DNA from: Toxoplasma gondii ME49
Taxonomy: Eukaryota; Apicomplexa; Conoidasida; Eucoccidiorida; Sarcocystidae
Assembly: GCF_000006565.2 (NCBI RefSeq)
Contig: NC_031480.1
Location: 512,144-576,143 of the forward strand
Direction: 5' to 3'
DNA: 64,000 bases
The position numbers were made by a program, and so were the translations under genes. The notes beneath the pieces are model-generated. The model did not search any database and was not told where the DNA came from. It saw only the letters and a list, made by a program, of their open reading frames with translations. Shown piece by piece: positions 11,937 through 23,450 of this stretch (positions are counted from its first letter, which is position 1; the number at the start of each line of letters is the position of its first letter).

Positions 11937-14900
11937 TCACAGAGAAACAGCCAGCCGCCTTTGTCTCGTTCCAGAGAACTCGAAACTCAACTCTCTGTCC
12001 GCGCAGGAACTGAGTTCACGGGGTAGAGCGTCGCGGCGGCAGGCGTCGACGCGCTGGCGGTGACCAAGAAGGAAAGAGACCAAGCCAGAGATCCCGAGAC
12101 ACAAGAGACTTCGCTTCCCAGTTTCTCTTTCTTTTCTCGCTGAACAGCGTTCTCCGACAGCGAACTGAGGTCTTCGTCTTCTCAACACGGCTGCCTGGTC
12201 TCGCCGATCCCTTTTGTTCTCCTCCTGTTGCCTTCTCCCCTCTATATCTCCCCGTCTCCTCACCAGCTGTTCGTCGATGGAGTCAACGACCAAGACGGCG
12301 CCTTCCTCTGCTTCTCTGAGTACGCTCGAGTCGACTTCTTCCTCTTTCTTCTCAACTTCCTCTCTCGCCTCGCCGTCGCGGTAGTGCGTCTCTGTGCTCT
12401 CTTTTTGCCGCTCGCTTCCTTCACACTCATCCGGACTCCTCGCAGCCTGCCTCTGCGCCTGCTTCAGCACTGCCGAGCGTCTGCGACCGATGAACGACAT
12501 GTCGGCGCTGTCGTCGACCACGAGGGTGAAGGGCAAGTTCTCCCCGCGTTCCAGCTTCTGCAGCTTTCCAATCAACTCCGACAGCTTCTCGCGCTTCTCC
12601 TGAGGCGCGCTGTCTCCACATGCAAACGGCGCAGAGTCTCCTAGAGCCGTCGCCAGCTTCCCCAGCAATCCCTCCACCGTCGTGAACTCTCCTGCGAAAA
12701 AACGAGGACGACCAAGAGGCCCGCGGTGATTGCCGCGACGCGAGGAAGAAGACGCAGAAGAAGAAGAAGCAGAAGAAGAAAGAGCAGAAGAAGCAGCAGG
12801 AAAAGAAGAAGAAGCAGAAAACGAAGAAGGGCACCAAGGAAAGAGAGGAGACAGAAGCTCAGGAAAGAAATGACGGAGAAAAATCACCTTTATGCGCACA
12901 CTACTTCCTGCACGTGTGCATTTACCCATACGGTTGCATGTAAATAGATGCATATATATACATGTATATACATATATATATATATATATATACACATATA
13001 TATACATATATATATGCCATTGTAGAGATAGGTAGATAGAAATCGATGGTGAAAGATTGACAGATGGATACAAAGCCATGGACAATGTGGATAGATCAAT
13101 AAAAGTGTCAAAGCGTAAATGCGAGCAGTTTTTTCTTTCTACCTCCTTGGACTCCGCCACGCATGGAGAAGTCGAGAGAGGGAATTTCGACAACGGCTGT
13201 GTCGCTTTTGAGGACGTCGCGGTTCAGATCCTCAGCAGTTTCCACCTGAGCAGCCGCGGAGACGAACGAAATCAAAAACACTAGAGGAACAATGTGAAGT
13301 GAGGAAAGGAGACAGAGAAGCATGGGGAGAGAGAACCGCAGAAAAACTGCAGTGGAAGCGAAGGAGTAGACGGCAGAAGGCAGGTGAAAAGAACAAAGAA
13401 GGAATCGAAGTCAGAGGAACGGAGGAACAAAGAAAGAACTGGACGAGCTGTTTTTTCGTTTTGACTCCACACTCCCATCGGATGCGCGTCTCACAAAAAC
13501 AGAGAAGGAAATGTTGTGTGAGTCTTACGTTCAGAATCCATTTGCGCCCAACCGCACCGAAGGCGCCTGCTGCTTTGATTTCCGAGTGTCGTCCTCCGCA
13601 GCTCTGGCAGAGGAAAGAGAAGATGAGGCATCGTCGGAATCCTGAAAACCCAGCAGAAAAAAAAAGCTTCTTCTCTTCGTGTGCCTCACCCGTTTCGGAT
13701 TTCCCGCTGGGGAAGCGGGGCAGAAGGGCAGAACGATATCGTCTCTGTTCTCTCCCGTTTCTCTCTGCACTTCTGTCTCTCCTTCTGCCTGTTCGTCCTT
13801 CTCCAGGTCCTCCTTTTTCCTTCTGACCCTTCGTTTCTTTCCTCTCTCTCCACCTCTTTTTCCTTTCCCTCGTGTCTCACCTGGGACGTCGATCTCGCAC
13901 ACATTGTTTGAGCCCTCTGTCCCGCAGTGGGGGCAGGAGACAGGGAGAGAGAACAAGTAGTCTTCTTTCTCTTCGCCCTCCCTCCCCTCAGCCGGGGATG
14001 CGTCCCCTTCGGGCAGTGGCTTGGACAAGTCCCAGACGTGCGGCTTGCTGCCCTCTCTGAGAGCGGCGGGGATGTCCGCACCTGAGACGAAGAAGCGACA
14101 GCGGCGAGAGGAGAGTCCACACCGACGCATGCACTCGCGCGCGGGAGAAAACACAAATACAGCGAACGAGCGTGAACGGAACTCGAGCGGCAGCCGAGAA
14201 AGGCGCGAGTGTATTCACAACCCGAAAACAGACACGCACATCAACAGGAAATCAGCAGTGCCACACATGCAAGCATAAAAAGGTGCATGTAGACAGGTAC
14301 ATCGAGGTGTACGTACACCCCACATATCCACCTCCATCTTATCTTCGCGGGTGTACGTACACCCCACATCTCCACCCACACAACCCTTCTCCCTACAGAA
14401 CGTACATATACAGGTATATACACGTCTACATGTATACATACACATACATGTGTACTTACACAAATATACAAATACGTACACCTATAAAAGTATAGATATG
14501 AACAGAAGTGTTTCTGTTTTGTGTACCTTCTTTTTCTTCGTTTTGTGCCTCATAGAAACCCATTGCATGCAGTTGCTCCTTTGTCCTTTCGTAGTGTTTG
14601 ACGAAAAGTTGGAAATCGCGTTCTCGGCCGCCCTCAACGGCTGCGAAGTCTTCAGGATTCGCGTTTGCCGGCATTTTCGCGCCCGTGCTTGCCCGTTTTT
14701 CTTCTGGCAAAGCCTCGATGTAGGAGTTGCCGCTCGGATCGTCCAGAATCAAAGTCCAGGGCTTGTCCAGCGTCTCCCCTGCGATGCACTTCACTAAACG
14801 AAGAATCACTTCGTCGATTTTCTCCGCCACTTCTGGAGCCTCTGCTCGTCGCACAGGTTGCCCCGCGCGCAAGGCATCGATCATGCGCCGGATGGCTCCC

Positions 14901-16990
14901 TGGAAACAAATCCGGCAAAAATCGCATCTCAGGGTCTGGCTTCCTCTCCATCGATTTCTCGGTGTCGACCTCTGTCGAGAGTTTCATATCTGCATCTGTC
15001 GATGACTGTTCTATATCACGCCCGACCTTGATCTTCCAGATTATATCTGCCACCGGCTTTTCCGGTCGACTTTCCATATTTGTCCCCCGTGCTGTTTCGG
15101 TGGCTCTATCTAACGATCTTGATTTTCCTATTCGTACAACCAAATGCCTCCTTCATTTCTCTAAGCGGATCTCTGATTGTCGCTCTCGATTTCTCCAAGT
15201 CACGCTGCAACTACAGCTGTCAGTGTTGCCGCATTTGCGCCGCTGCATGCATTGATCAAGTGATCTAAACGCCCTCTTGTTCTTCAGCTCCGAAGTCTCC
15301 GCGACCGCAACGGGCGAGTGTGAACGAGCTCCTCTCAACAATCTTGGACTTTCACCCGAAAAGAGCAATCTAGAAATTAAGGTAGCACGCGCACTGTAAG
15401 AAAGGAACACATACGCAGTGGTACAGAACCAGAGAGACGCATGATTACACACTCTCTGTTGGAGAGACGCCGTTAGACAGAGAGGCTCACGCAGTGACAG
15501 ATCGACTCAGATCTATAGAGACACAGTCTGATGGACAGCGATGCATAGACCGGATCGACATGGATCTCGGCATCGAGACTCAGAAAAAATGTCGAGTGGC
15601 GGAGATGTTTTCAGATAGATGCAACTGCGTCACGTGTGTCTCTTACTTCCACAGTAGTGAGCTCTCCTCTGTCTCTCTTTGGTGGTACTTCCAATTCCAC
15701 TTCTTTCACAATCAAAGTTGCATGCTCGCTGCGAACGATCTGTCGATCCAAGTCTGCCGCCGACTGCACCGTGAGCTCCAGGCGGACGCCCTGCGGCGCC
15801 AGGCATGCGGCCGACTGGACCTGTAGGCAACGAAGAAAGTCGGGGGAAATCCAGAAACGAATCATCATGCAAGTCGGCGAGTCCATCAGGAAACGGACTC
15901 GACAGGTGGAGAAACGCATCGTGGGGAAATCGAGAAGTCAATCAGGGCAGAAACCAAAAACAGAAGGGTGGGGGACAAAGACGAAGGCACGAAGGTACTT
16001 GAAGAGACCGGAGGAAAAGGTAGGAGGGAAAGCAGAAAGAAAAATGGGGTGTGAATTCTCGAAGGTCGAAAGCCGAGTCCAGAGATGAGTTGTAAAAAGC
16101 GGTAAAACAGTGTATAGGAGTGAAGGAGACGCTAACTCAGCAACGAGAGCCAGAACATGAGTCAAGCCATGTGTCACAGACAGATCGGTGGAACATCCGG
16201 AGAACAGGCTTTTCTGCCTTGTGGCCAGATAGAGGAAACAGCGCGACAGAGAGACTGTAACCCTCGAGGTTTGGCTGCATGCAAGAAGTTTCGAAAATAG
16301 TTTTACGCGCAATCGAGCCACTGCCTTCGTGTGGGCATCTCAACTCGACACTGAGGCTCCGTCGCTCTCAAGAAGGGGAAACGCGGCGAGACGCAGACGC
16401 AGAGAAACGAAGCACAGACAGCATGGCAAAAAAGTGACAACGAGACATGCAGATTTGGGAGAGTGAATGGTTCCCCCAAAAAAACAGACACAGAAACACG
16501 GAGAGGCCTTGGGCAGTCAAGAGATACAGAGAAGTGGAGAAATCCGCAAGAACGAGCAGCACTAGAGAAACAAGAACAAGCAAGGAAAGGAAGGCAGACC
16601 GCCTCCGCGACCGAGGGAGTTTCGAACTTTTTTATCGCGGCATGCAAGCGAGCTCGCGTTTTTCGTGCATGATCTGTTTTAAGTGCTCCAAGAACTGTGT
16701 TGTCCGATTTTTTCATTCGTTTTCAAGAAGCGACTCGCGCGTACCTCCCGGTTGCTGTAGTGACAGTGGGGACAGGAGAAAGAGATAAGGACGATTTCTT
16801 TGAAATGCGGAACTTTATGAAGGAGCAGCAGCGTCGTCCCGTTCTCCTCACAGTTCGGACACAAAGACTCAACTTCTGTCAAGTTTTGCAGCAGATCATC
16901 TTCCTCTGCTGTTCTCGCGAGTCGAGCTTCTTCCTGCCGCTCTGCCTCGGTCTCCCTCTTCTCGCTGTCTGTCGCTCGGACGTCTGCCAT
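11937..16990 (-). CDS. ZPR1: ZPR1-family zinc-finger protein
   Basis: Seven exons in transcript order: 16990-16745, 15820-15647, 14899-14527, 14081-13881, 13641-13529, 13245-13143, 12691-11937. They total 1965 nt, 654 aa, all in phase. Starts with MADVRATDSE. Two ZPR1 modules are visible. In the first, zinc-finger cysteines are at 44/47 and 73/76 (CPNC and CPHC), followed by the ELTTVE and DDPSGNS (193-199) motifs. In the second, the cysteines are at 314/317 and 343/346 (CPHC and CQSC), followed by EFTTVEGLL. ZPR1 proteins of other eukaryotes act as chaperones for elongation factor eEF1A and are usually about 460 aa. Here residues after about 475 form a highly charged tail rich in Arg and Glu, so either the protein has a C-terminal extension or a last intron was missed. 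The second module has DDSADMS where DDPxGNS is expected. Confidence 0.85.
12946..13018. repeat. TA microsatellite in ZPR1 intron 6
   Basis: TATATACATATATA units in the intron between exons 6 and 7 of the ZPR1 gene. Downstream in the same intron (about 12740-12830 on the + strand) is a GAAGAA purine tract. Confidence 0.9.
14306..14369. repeat. Duplicated 20-mer with a 12-bp palindromic core, ZPR1 intron 3
   Basis: The 20-mer GGTGTACGTACACCCCACAT occurs at 14306-14325 and again at 14350-14369, 44 bp apart. Its core GTGTACGTACAC is a perfect palindrome. The copies lie between exons 3 and 4 of ZPR1. A partial match (GGGCACACCCCACAT) occurs near 45935 in the GPATCH1 gene. Confidence 0.85.
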
Positions 16991-19900
16991 CGTTCCTACG
17001 AAAAAAAGCGCACTTGAAAGGAGGAGCATTGATTCTCAGTTGTGTTTGCTCACTTTGCTCTCGCTGTTTCACTGGCGAGACGCTGAATCCAAGGACGCCT
17101 CCTCGGCTCCTCAAGCAGGTCCGTTCGTCTCCGCTCCCGCGCTCGAGGTGCTCCAAAGGAACAGGCCCCCAGACGACACCCCACTGTCATCTGAAGAGAA
17201 AAGGACGAGATCGTCGACGTCGGGAAAAAAACAGAAAGCGAGAGAAGGAAGCAGCAGAAATCGGCACGAAGAGCAAGCAAAGAGGGAGGAAAAGTGAAGA
17301 CGCAAATCGATGAATGTTTCGATATCTCTGTCAGGGCCTCCACCGCTTTCGGAATAGACACACCACACAAAATCCCAGTGTCATCACGCGAGTCTGTCTG
17401 TACATACAAAGGTAGACAGAGCGACAGACGGATCGATAGAGAAAAACATACGTATGAAAAATACAAATCCACCTGCCTCCACATATATACATGTATGCAT
17501 ATAATCTATAGAGTTCTAGCTGTAGACATCCAAATGTACGTACAAAATCCTCTATGCATGTACATCTGCATATATATATATATATATGTATATGTATATG
17601 TCTATATGTATGTATGTATATATGTATATGCCAGAGTCTCTCTCTCGACGCTGAGAAGAGAGGGAAATGGTTTTCAGACGTACAGGAAGGAAAAAAGTTT
17701 TACTGCTTCGAGTGGTGAGAAAAGCACAACCTCACGAAGGACGGTCTCGGGTGAATTCACTTGGAAGCTCCACGCAGCGTTCGTTTGTGCGTCGTCGACA
17801 GGTCCGGGGAGTCTCACGGACGGAAAAAGTTTTCGATGTCAGCAGAGAGAGCGCTGCAAGAGGTGCTCGAGATTCTGCCGTTTTCTCGCCGACGGACTCG
17901 CTAGAGAGAGAGACAGAGAGACGTCCGAGTGACCCTGCGTCTCAGGTCGCGCTCTGGGAGGCTTGCAGCGGATGGACCCCTAGAGCGAGGAGGGACCGGA
18001 GCGGTCTCACTTGCACTTGGCGCTTGCGGCTGACTTTTACGTTTTCTTTGTCTGCTGTCCGCAGAGATACTCCACGCGTCGGCCGGCGACCTTCGTTGCT
18101 TCCTTCGCCCAGTGACGCAGCGAGGAGACGCGCCCAGCACACACCCTGTCTCGACTGGAGAAGCGGAGACGCGGCAGTCCCCGTAAATCACCAGTTCTCC
18201 ACTTCGCCGCGACCCCTTCGAGGAGCCTTCTCTGCAAGACGCCTCTTTCCGTGAAGGAGCATGGAAGACTGTGCAAGATCGCGCGCGTTTTCAGCCAGAG
18301 AAGCCAATTTCCTTCTGTAACGCGTCACGCGGGTGCACCCTCGCAGACGGCAAGAGTTTCCTCAGTCCGAGAACGGCGACTTGCACAACTCGAGGCCTCG
18401 TGAAGCGCGGATTCCACAGACGCAGAGCCGGACGGCCGTGGAGCCTTTGCGTGGGCGTCGCAGTTCGGTCCTCAGGGCAGAACGGGGGGAGCGAGTGGAT
18501 TTTCCACGAGACGAGAAGTCAGGCTTTGCAGTTGGGGAGAGTTTCTCGGCTTTCCAAACGAACGGGGAAACGGTCGCGCAGAACGCGTATTGCGGCCGTG
18601 CAGAGAGTCGAAATCGACGCGTTGAGTCCAGTCTTGGACGGCGTCACGGAAAAAAAGGAGGGAAGAGAAAGCAGAAGAGCGACCGCGAGAAGAAAAGGAG
18701 GAGAGTGAAGAGGAGAGGAGACAGGAGGGCAATCTTCAGTTCACATTGCGGAGGAAACGCATTTGTTTCCGCCGGCGTTTCTCGAAGAGCAAAGTCACAG
18801 ACGCTGGCATCCCCGCTTGCGGACGATGCCCGCCCCCAGAGAAAGAGTGCCAGACGACTGGCGAACAGCCACGGCGTTCTCTCGGACTCTGCGTTCAGAG
18901 ACGTCAGCTGACGCGCCTTTCTTTCTCTTTTTTCCACTGTTCTTTTCTTCGGATCCGAGGCACGAGGTATCTATCCCCTGGCTGTCCAGTCCAAGAAAGC
19001 GACAGACGACCTTGGACGGCCCGGGCGCTTCTTCGCCTCTCCTCTCCGGACACACTGTAAAGGTCCATCGCTTTCTCGTGGCAAATGGCAGGTTCCCCTC
19101 GTTTCTGAGAAGCGAACGCGGGATCTCTTGACGCAAACCAGGTCTCCAGTTCTCTGCGGTTGTCGAAAACGTCCCTCCCTCCCTCCGGAGAAACGCGCGT
19201 CCGACTTCGCGCGGCTCTCACTCACACCCCAGCGCGAGGGCGGGCGAGGCGGGCAGACATGCCGGGTGGAGGGTCTGGATTTTTCTTTTCGACAAATCTC
19301 TGGCAAGACTGGATAGTCTTTCTTTTCTGCTGCCGCTCTCGTTCTTTCGTTCGAGAAGGGATCTTCTGTCGAAACGAAGACTCGACTGGCGAGACTTGTG
19401 CCCCTCCCGCTGTTCCCGACAAGTGAGGCAGCCACACATCGTGCGGATCTCGCCGCAAGAGTCTGCCAAGAATAGATTTGCGTTTTCGTAGTCTTTTGGA
19501 CGAAGAAAGGAAAACCTTTTCGCGTTTCTGCTGGCGAGAGGTCGAGGAGAAGAAAAGCTTCGGTCTGTCCAAGAGCGCCTCTTTTCTCTCTGCACACCCG
19601 CCGTTCCGTCCTCTCATTCCTGTCCTCTCGCGTCGTGTGTCTTGTTCACTTCGTGGCTGTCTTCTCTCTTGTCTGGTGTTTGACGTATTTTAATTCGTTA
19701 TCTCGGGTGTTCAGAACTCCCGTTTGGACCTCGTGCTCGGTTTTTGTAGGCAGTCTCCTCGATTCCTTCGCCCAGTTCCCTCGTTTCCTTCTCCTCGCTC
19801 AACCTTCCCCCTTGTTTCTTCTCGTCCTCGTCACTTCTCCTCTCTCCTTTCGTCTCTTCCGCTTTCACCCTTCGTCTCAGTTGCTTCGGACTCGTCGTCC

Positions 19901-20005
19901 GCCTGTCCCAGCAGCTCTTCTTCTCCCTTTCCTCTTTCTCTCCGCGTGTCTCCTGTCTCTTCACGAATTCTCCGCTCGCGTCTCCGCCCTGCCTTCGTCG
20001 TCGCG
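16991..20005. promoter_or_regulatory. 3 kb divergent promoter region, ZPR1 / TXNDC9
   Basis: ZPR1 starts leftwards at 16990 and the TXNDC9-like gene rightwards at 20006, so this region should hold both promoters and 5' UTRs. A TA microsatellite sits at 17561-17640. From about 17650 to 19600 the DNA is GC-rich and open in several frames on both strands. These frames overlap, are Arg/Ser-rich and match nothing I recognise, so I do not call a gene, although a small unrecognised one is possible. Confidence 0.5.
17561..17640. repeat. TA/TATG microsatellite upstream of ZPR1
   Basis: TATATATA followed by TATGTATGTATA units, about 570 bp upstream of the ZPR1 start codon. Confidence 0.85.
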
Positions 20006-21970
20006 ATGGCAATTTCGTCTGCCCTTATCCAGCAGCGCGTGGAGGAGCAGGTCCTCAAGGCCTTGGAGGAGAAGGAGGCGCATCTCGACGCGGCTCTCGA
20101 GGCGGCTGCAGCAGCTGAGGCGCAGCAGAAGAGCAGGGCCGGAGGAGGCCTGGACGACGAAGACTTGGAGGAGCTGCGTGCGCGACGGAGGAAGCAGCTG
20201 CAGCAGCAGCAACTTCTGCTGGAAAAATTGCGAGAAAAGGGTCACGGTCAACTGCAGGAACTCCACAACGAGAAAGACTTCTTCCAAGCTGCAAAGGAGT
20301 CCAAAAAACTGGTCAGGAAAAGAGAAAACGAGAGCGAAAACAAGAGAGAACCGAACAGAGGGTAGACGGGAGAGAGATCAGAGGGGAGAGGGGAGGGGAA
20401 GGGGGGGAGAACAAGAGAGAAACTCATCCTTCCATGTCACTGTGTGCAGTTGCGGAGCTCGCGCTTGTCAGGAGAGCCGCTGTACGGATCATGTGAGGAG
20501 AAAACATCCGTGCTTCTCAGTCTCTTCGTTTTCTTCGTTCGCACCAGAGTGTGTCTTCTTCGGCCTCGCGTTTTCTGGGGTCGTCCACTCTGTGGGCCAC
20601 TGTGCCTGCTCTCTATGTGCATGTTTCCTGGACAAATGCTCGGCGAGCTCCTCGAACGCGAACTCGCAAAGTGGAGCTGTCAGGTGGAATGAAGGCCTTG
20701 CGGGTTGCCATGTTGTTTTCAGATTGCTCACTTTTTTCGTCCGTCAAATCGTGTCTGCGACGTCGTGGACGCTCGACTCATTGAACTGGCCCGTCGCCAC
20801 ATCGACATTCGCTGTGTGAAAATCAATGCGGAGAAAACTGCCTTTCTCTGCGAACGTAAGTGTCGCTTTTGCCGCGCTTTCAGAAGAGTCTGGTCTGCTC
20901 CTGTCGAGAAGGTGCAACGCAGTCTCTGTTTCGCGTCCAAGGAAGGTCCTAGTCGCTCTTCTTCAGGAGACGACATGCGCGCCCCTGCTCCTCTTAACGC
21001 TTGGAACCTCCCTCGCTTGATCATGCCGCGCCTTTCTCTTGTCGCCTGCAGTTGTTTGTACGCTGTACATCGCTTTGAGCCTGTGAGTAGCAACCACGCG
21101 CGCGGCAGACGCGTTTCTTTGTCTCAAAAGAGGAGGGCAACGCCGCGTTGGGTCTGCGGGGGGGGGGCGTCTCCTTTCTCTGCGAAAAGCAGAGAGCCGG
21201 TTGTCGACCTGTTTTCGTCGGGAGAGTCCTTCTGCAGTCTCTCGAGAAAGAACGTTCGGATTCCAAAGGTGAAACTCAACGTTCCGAGTCTCTGTTGTCA
21301 ATGTGCTGCAGGCCTGAAAATTTGGTGTCTCCCCACAGTGAGTCTCGCGACTCTCTCGCCAGGTTGCCTCCACCTTCCCTCTGTTCTCCTTTTTCTTTTG
21401 TCTTTCTCTCCCGCTTTTTTCGCCAGCTCTTCTCGCCTTCGTCTTTGTTTTCTTTTCGTTTTCCTTCTCGCTTCCTCGTTTTCGTCTTCACTGTCTTCTC
21501 GCGTCCTGCGCGCTTTCACCCTCTTTTTCGGGAGAAGCTGTGGCCGCCTCCTGCAACGAGTCGAGGGGGAAGCCAGGCCAGACCGTTGGTCTCTTTTTGC
21601 CGTTTCTTCAGCGCATCTGGCGCGCGCGTTGATCTCGAAGACGCCGACAATGCGCCCGCAGTTTTCCAGGTGTCTGCGTGACGGTTCGACTGCGAGCTCA
21701 GCTCCGCGCGTCTACGCACTCTCACGAAAGACGCGGACAGACGTCCTTGTTGCATGCGTACAACTGCATTCATCGTAGGGATGAGGGAAATGCCTCTCGT
21801 CAAGGGGTGTGTAAAGACTGCTCTCCCATCGTGCATTTGGTTCTCTGTGTTGTGACGCTTCAGCTCGTGCTCGTTTCGGACGGAAAAACCGAGCATTCAA
21901 TTGTCGGCCTCGACGAACTCGGAGGTGAGTGGCGACGCAACTATTTGTGACTTCCTTGGAGTTATATGTT

Positions 21971-22003
<33 letters not shown>

Positions 22004-22739
22004 GTATATATATATATGTATATATATATATGTGTGTATATATGTTTGTGTGCATCCGTTAGACAGTCAGAAGGATGGATCTGTACTGCATGTGTCCAAA
22101 TTGCCACATGTGCAGATGTTCGTATCTCTGCACTCATGTGGAAGAAATTGTTTCTCACTCGCGGCTGCTGACCTCAGTTGGCGAGGAGTCCCTGAACTGC
22201 CTACAGAGAAACGTAGAAATCCCCACTGCGACAACGAGACGCGCTGTGTTTAGGATGAGGAAAAAATGCGACTTGTCGATGGACGCACCTTTAAAGATCG
22301 ATGGAGAGCGAAGATTTATCTAGATGCAGGAAACGCATGCACTGACATGGGGACAGACCTGCGCTGAGGCAGATTCAGGAAACGCGGCGTCTGTACAGAT
22401 GATCCGTGATGCAGAACTTTATACCTCAAATCGAAGACACAGAGAGACACGACAGCACGTAGAAAACCGAGTGTGACTCCAATGAGACACAGGCACTGAC
22501 TTCTTTCTTATTGCTCGCGTACTTTACAGTACCTACGGTTTTCTGGATGCGAGGCCTGTTTTGACGTACAGACACCCCAGTGTCGTCGAGCGAAGCGTGT
22601 CGCAAGTGTACAGGAACTAGGTTCAAACTCCTAGTTCCGTGCAAATTCCTGTTCGTTGATGTTTTCAGGCGACAAGTTTACTCTCGATGACCTAGAAACC
22701 GTCTTGCGCCGGTGGAACTTGCTGCCCGAGGAAAAGTGA
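20006..22739 (+). CDS. TXNDC9: TXNDC9 / phosducin-like thioredoxin-fold protein
   Basis: Five exons: 20006-20311, 20723-20855, 21312-21337, 21864-21924, 22669-22739 (TGA). They total 597 nt, 198 aa, in phase throughout; exon 3 is only 26 nt. Residues 1-75 form a charged coiled coil (LEELRARRRKQL, GHGQLQELHNEKDFF) like the N-terminus of human TXNDC9. The thioredoxin fold follows: IAHFFRPSNRVCDVVD, then CVKINAEKTAFLCER, then the cis-proline strand WCLPT, then DGKTEHSIVGLDELG. The catalytic CxxC pair is absent, as usual in this family. Known members are cytosolic co-chaperones of the CCT/TRiC chaperonin acting on actin and tubulin folding, and that role is inferred here by homology. The protein ends soon after the last helix and lacks the acidic tail of the human protein. 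Confidence 0.88.
21961..22045. repeat. TA microsatellite in TXNDC9 intron 4
   Basis: TATATA and TATGTATA repeat of about 85 bp, starting about 37 bp after the exon 4 donor. Confidence 0.9.
22411..22498 (+). repeat. Degenerate direct repeat, copy 1
   Basis: About 88 bp resembling 23362-23450. Shared blocks in order include CAGAACT, CTCAAATCGAA, GTGTGACTCCA or its close variant, and GAGACAC followed by GGCAC. Identity looks like roughly 70% by eye. Confidence 0.6.
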
Positions 22740-23361
22740 AGAGGCGCATGCATTCGTCTATGCCGTCCGTTTCTGTGAATCTTCCGTATGTGCGCACTGT
22801 CGTAGCGGTATACGAGTATTCTGAGCGTCGCCTTCTCCGTTTCAGAGTCAAAAGGAGGACTCATTCATGCGGTGTGTTGTCACTTGTAAAAACGTCGATG
22901 AACGTACGCGTAGATGTGTGCGTCTGTGTCATGGGTAGCAAGAAACGAATTCTAAATCCAAAGTGGAGACCGTCAACTTCGTCTCCGCATCTTGGCACTT
23001 TTCCAACCGTTGATCTTGAGGGATTGGGTGGTGGAAAGCAATCTGCCTTGTTTATGCTCACTTTTTACCGATAGACGACTGAAGAGAAAACGCAATGAGC
23101 CCTAGATAGAGAAACGCTAGAAAGCAGTAGGTAGCCGGCTCAGGGGTGTACAGCTACTTGGAGTGGCAGACGCTGGAATCGTCACCAGCTTCGTTCGGTG
23201 CAAAAAATAAGGGATTGACACTTGAGAAAGTTGAACGCGTTTCTCCCGCTGGAAAGGAACAGGGAACGTTGGATTGTTTGTGTCCGGAACGGCTGGCCAG
23301 AGAGCTTGGGCACGATGACCTCAAGGTACACAACGCTGTTGTTTTGCAGCAGCCTTCCACG

Positions 23362-23450
23362 ATCCAGAACTGTACAACTCAAATCGAACAAGCAGAGACA
23401 CTGGAGTGCCTTGCACACCAAATGTGACTCCAGCGTGAGACACTGGCACA
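23362..23450 (+). repeat. Degenerate direct repeat, copy 2
   Basis: Partner of 22411-22498, same orientation, about 950 bp apart. Probably the remnants of a dispersed repeat. Confidence 0.6.

Noticed and set aside
18333..18911. 192-codon Arg-rich frame between ZPR1 and TXNDC9
   Set aside because: Low complexity, several overlapping alternatives in other frames and no family resemblance.
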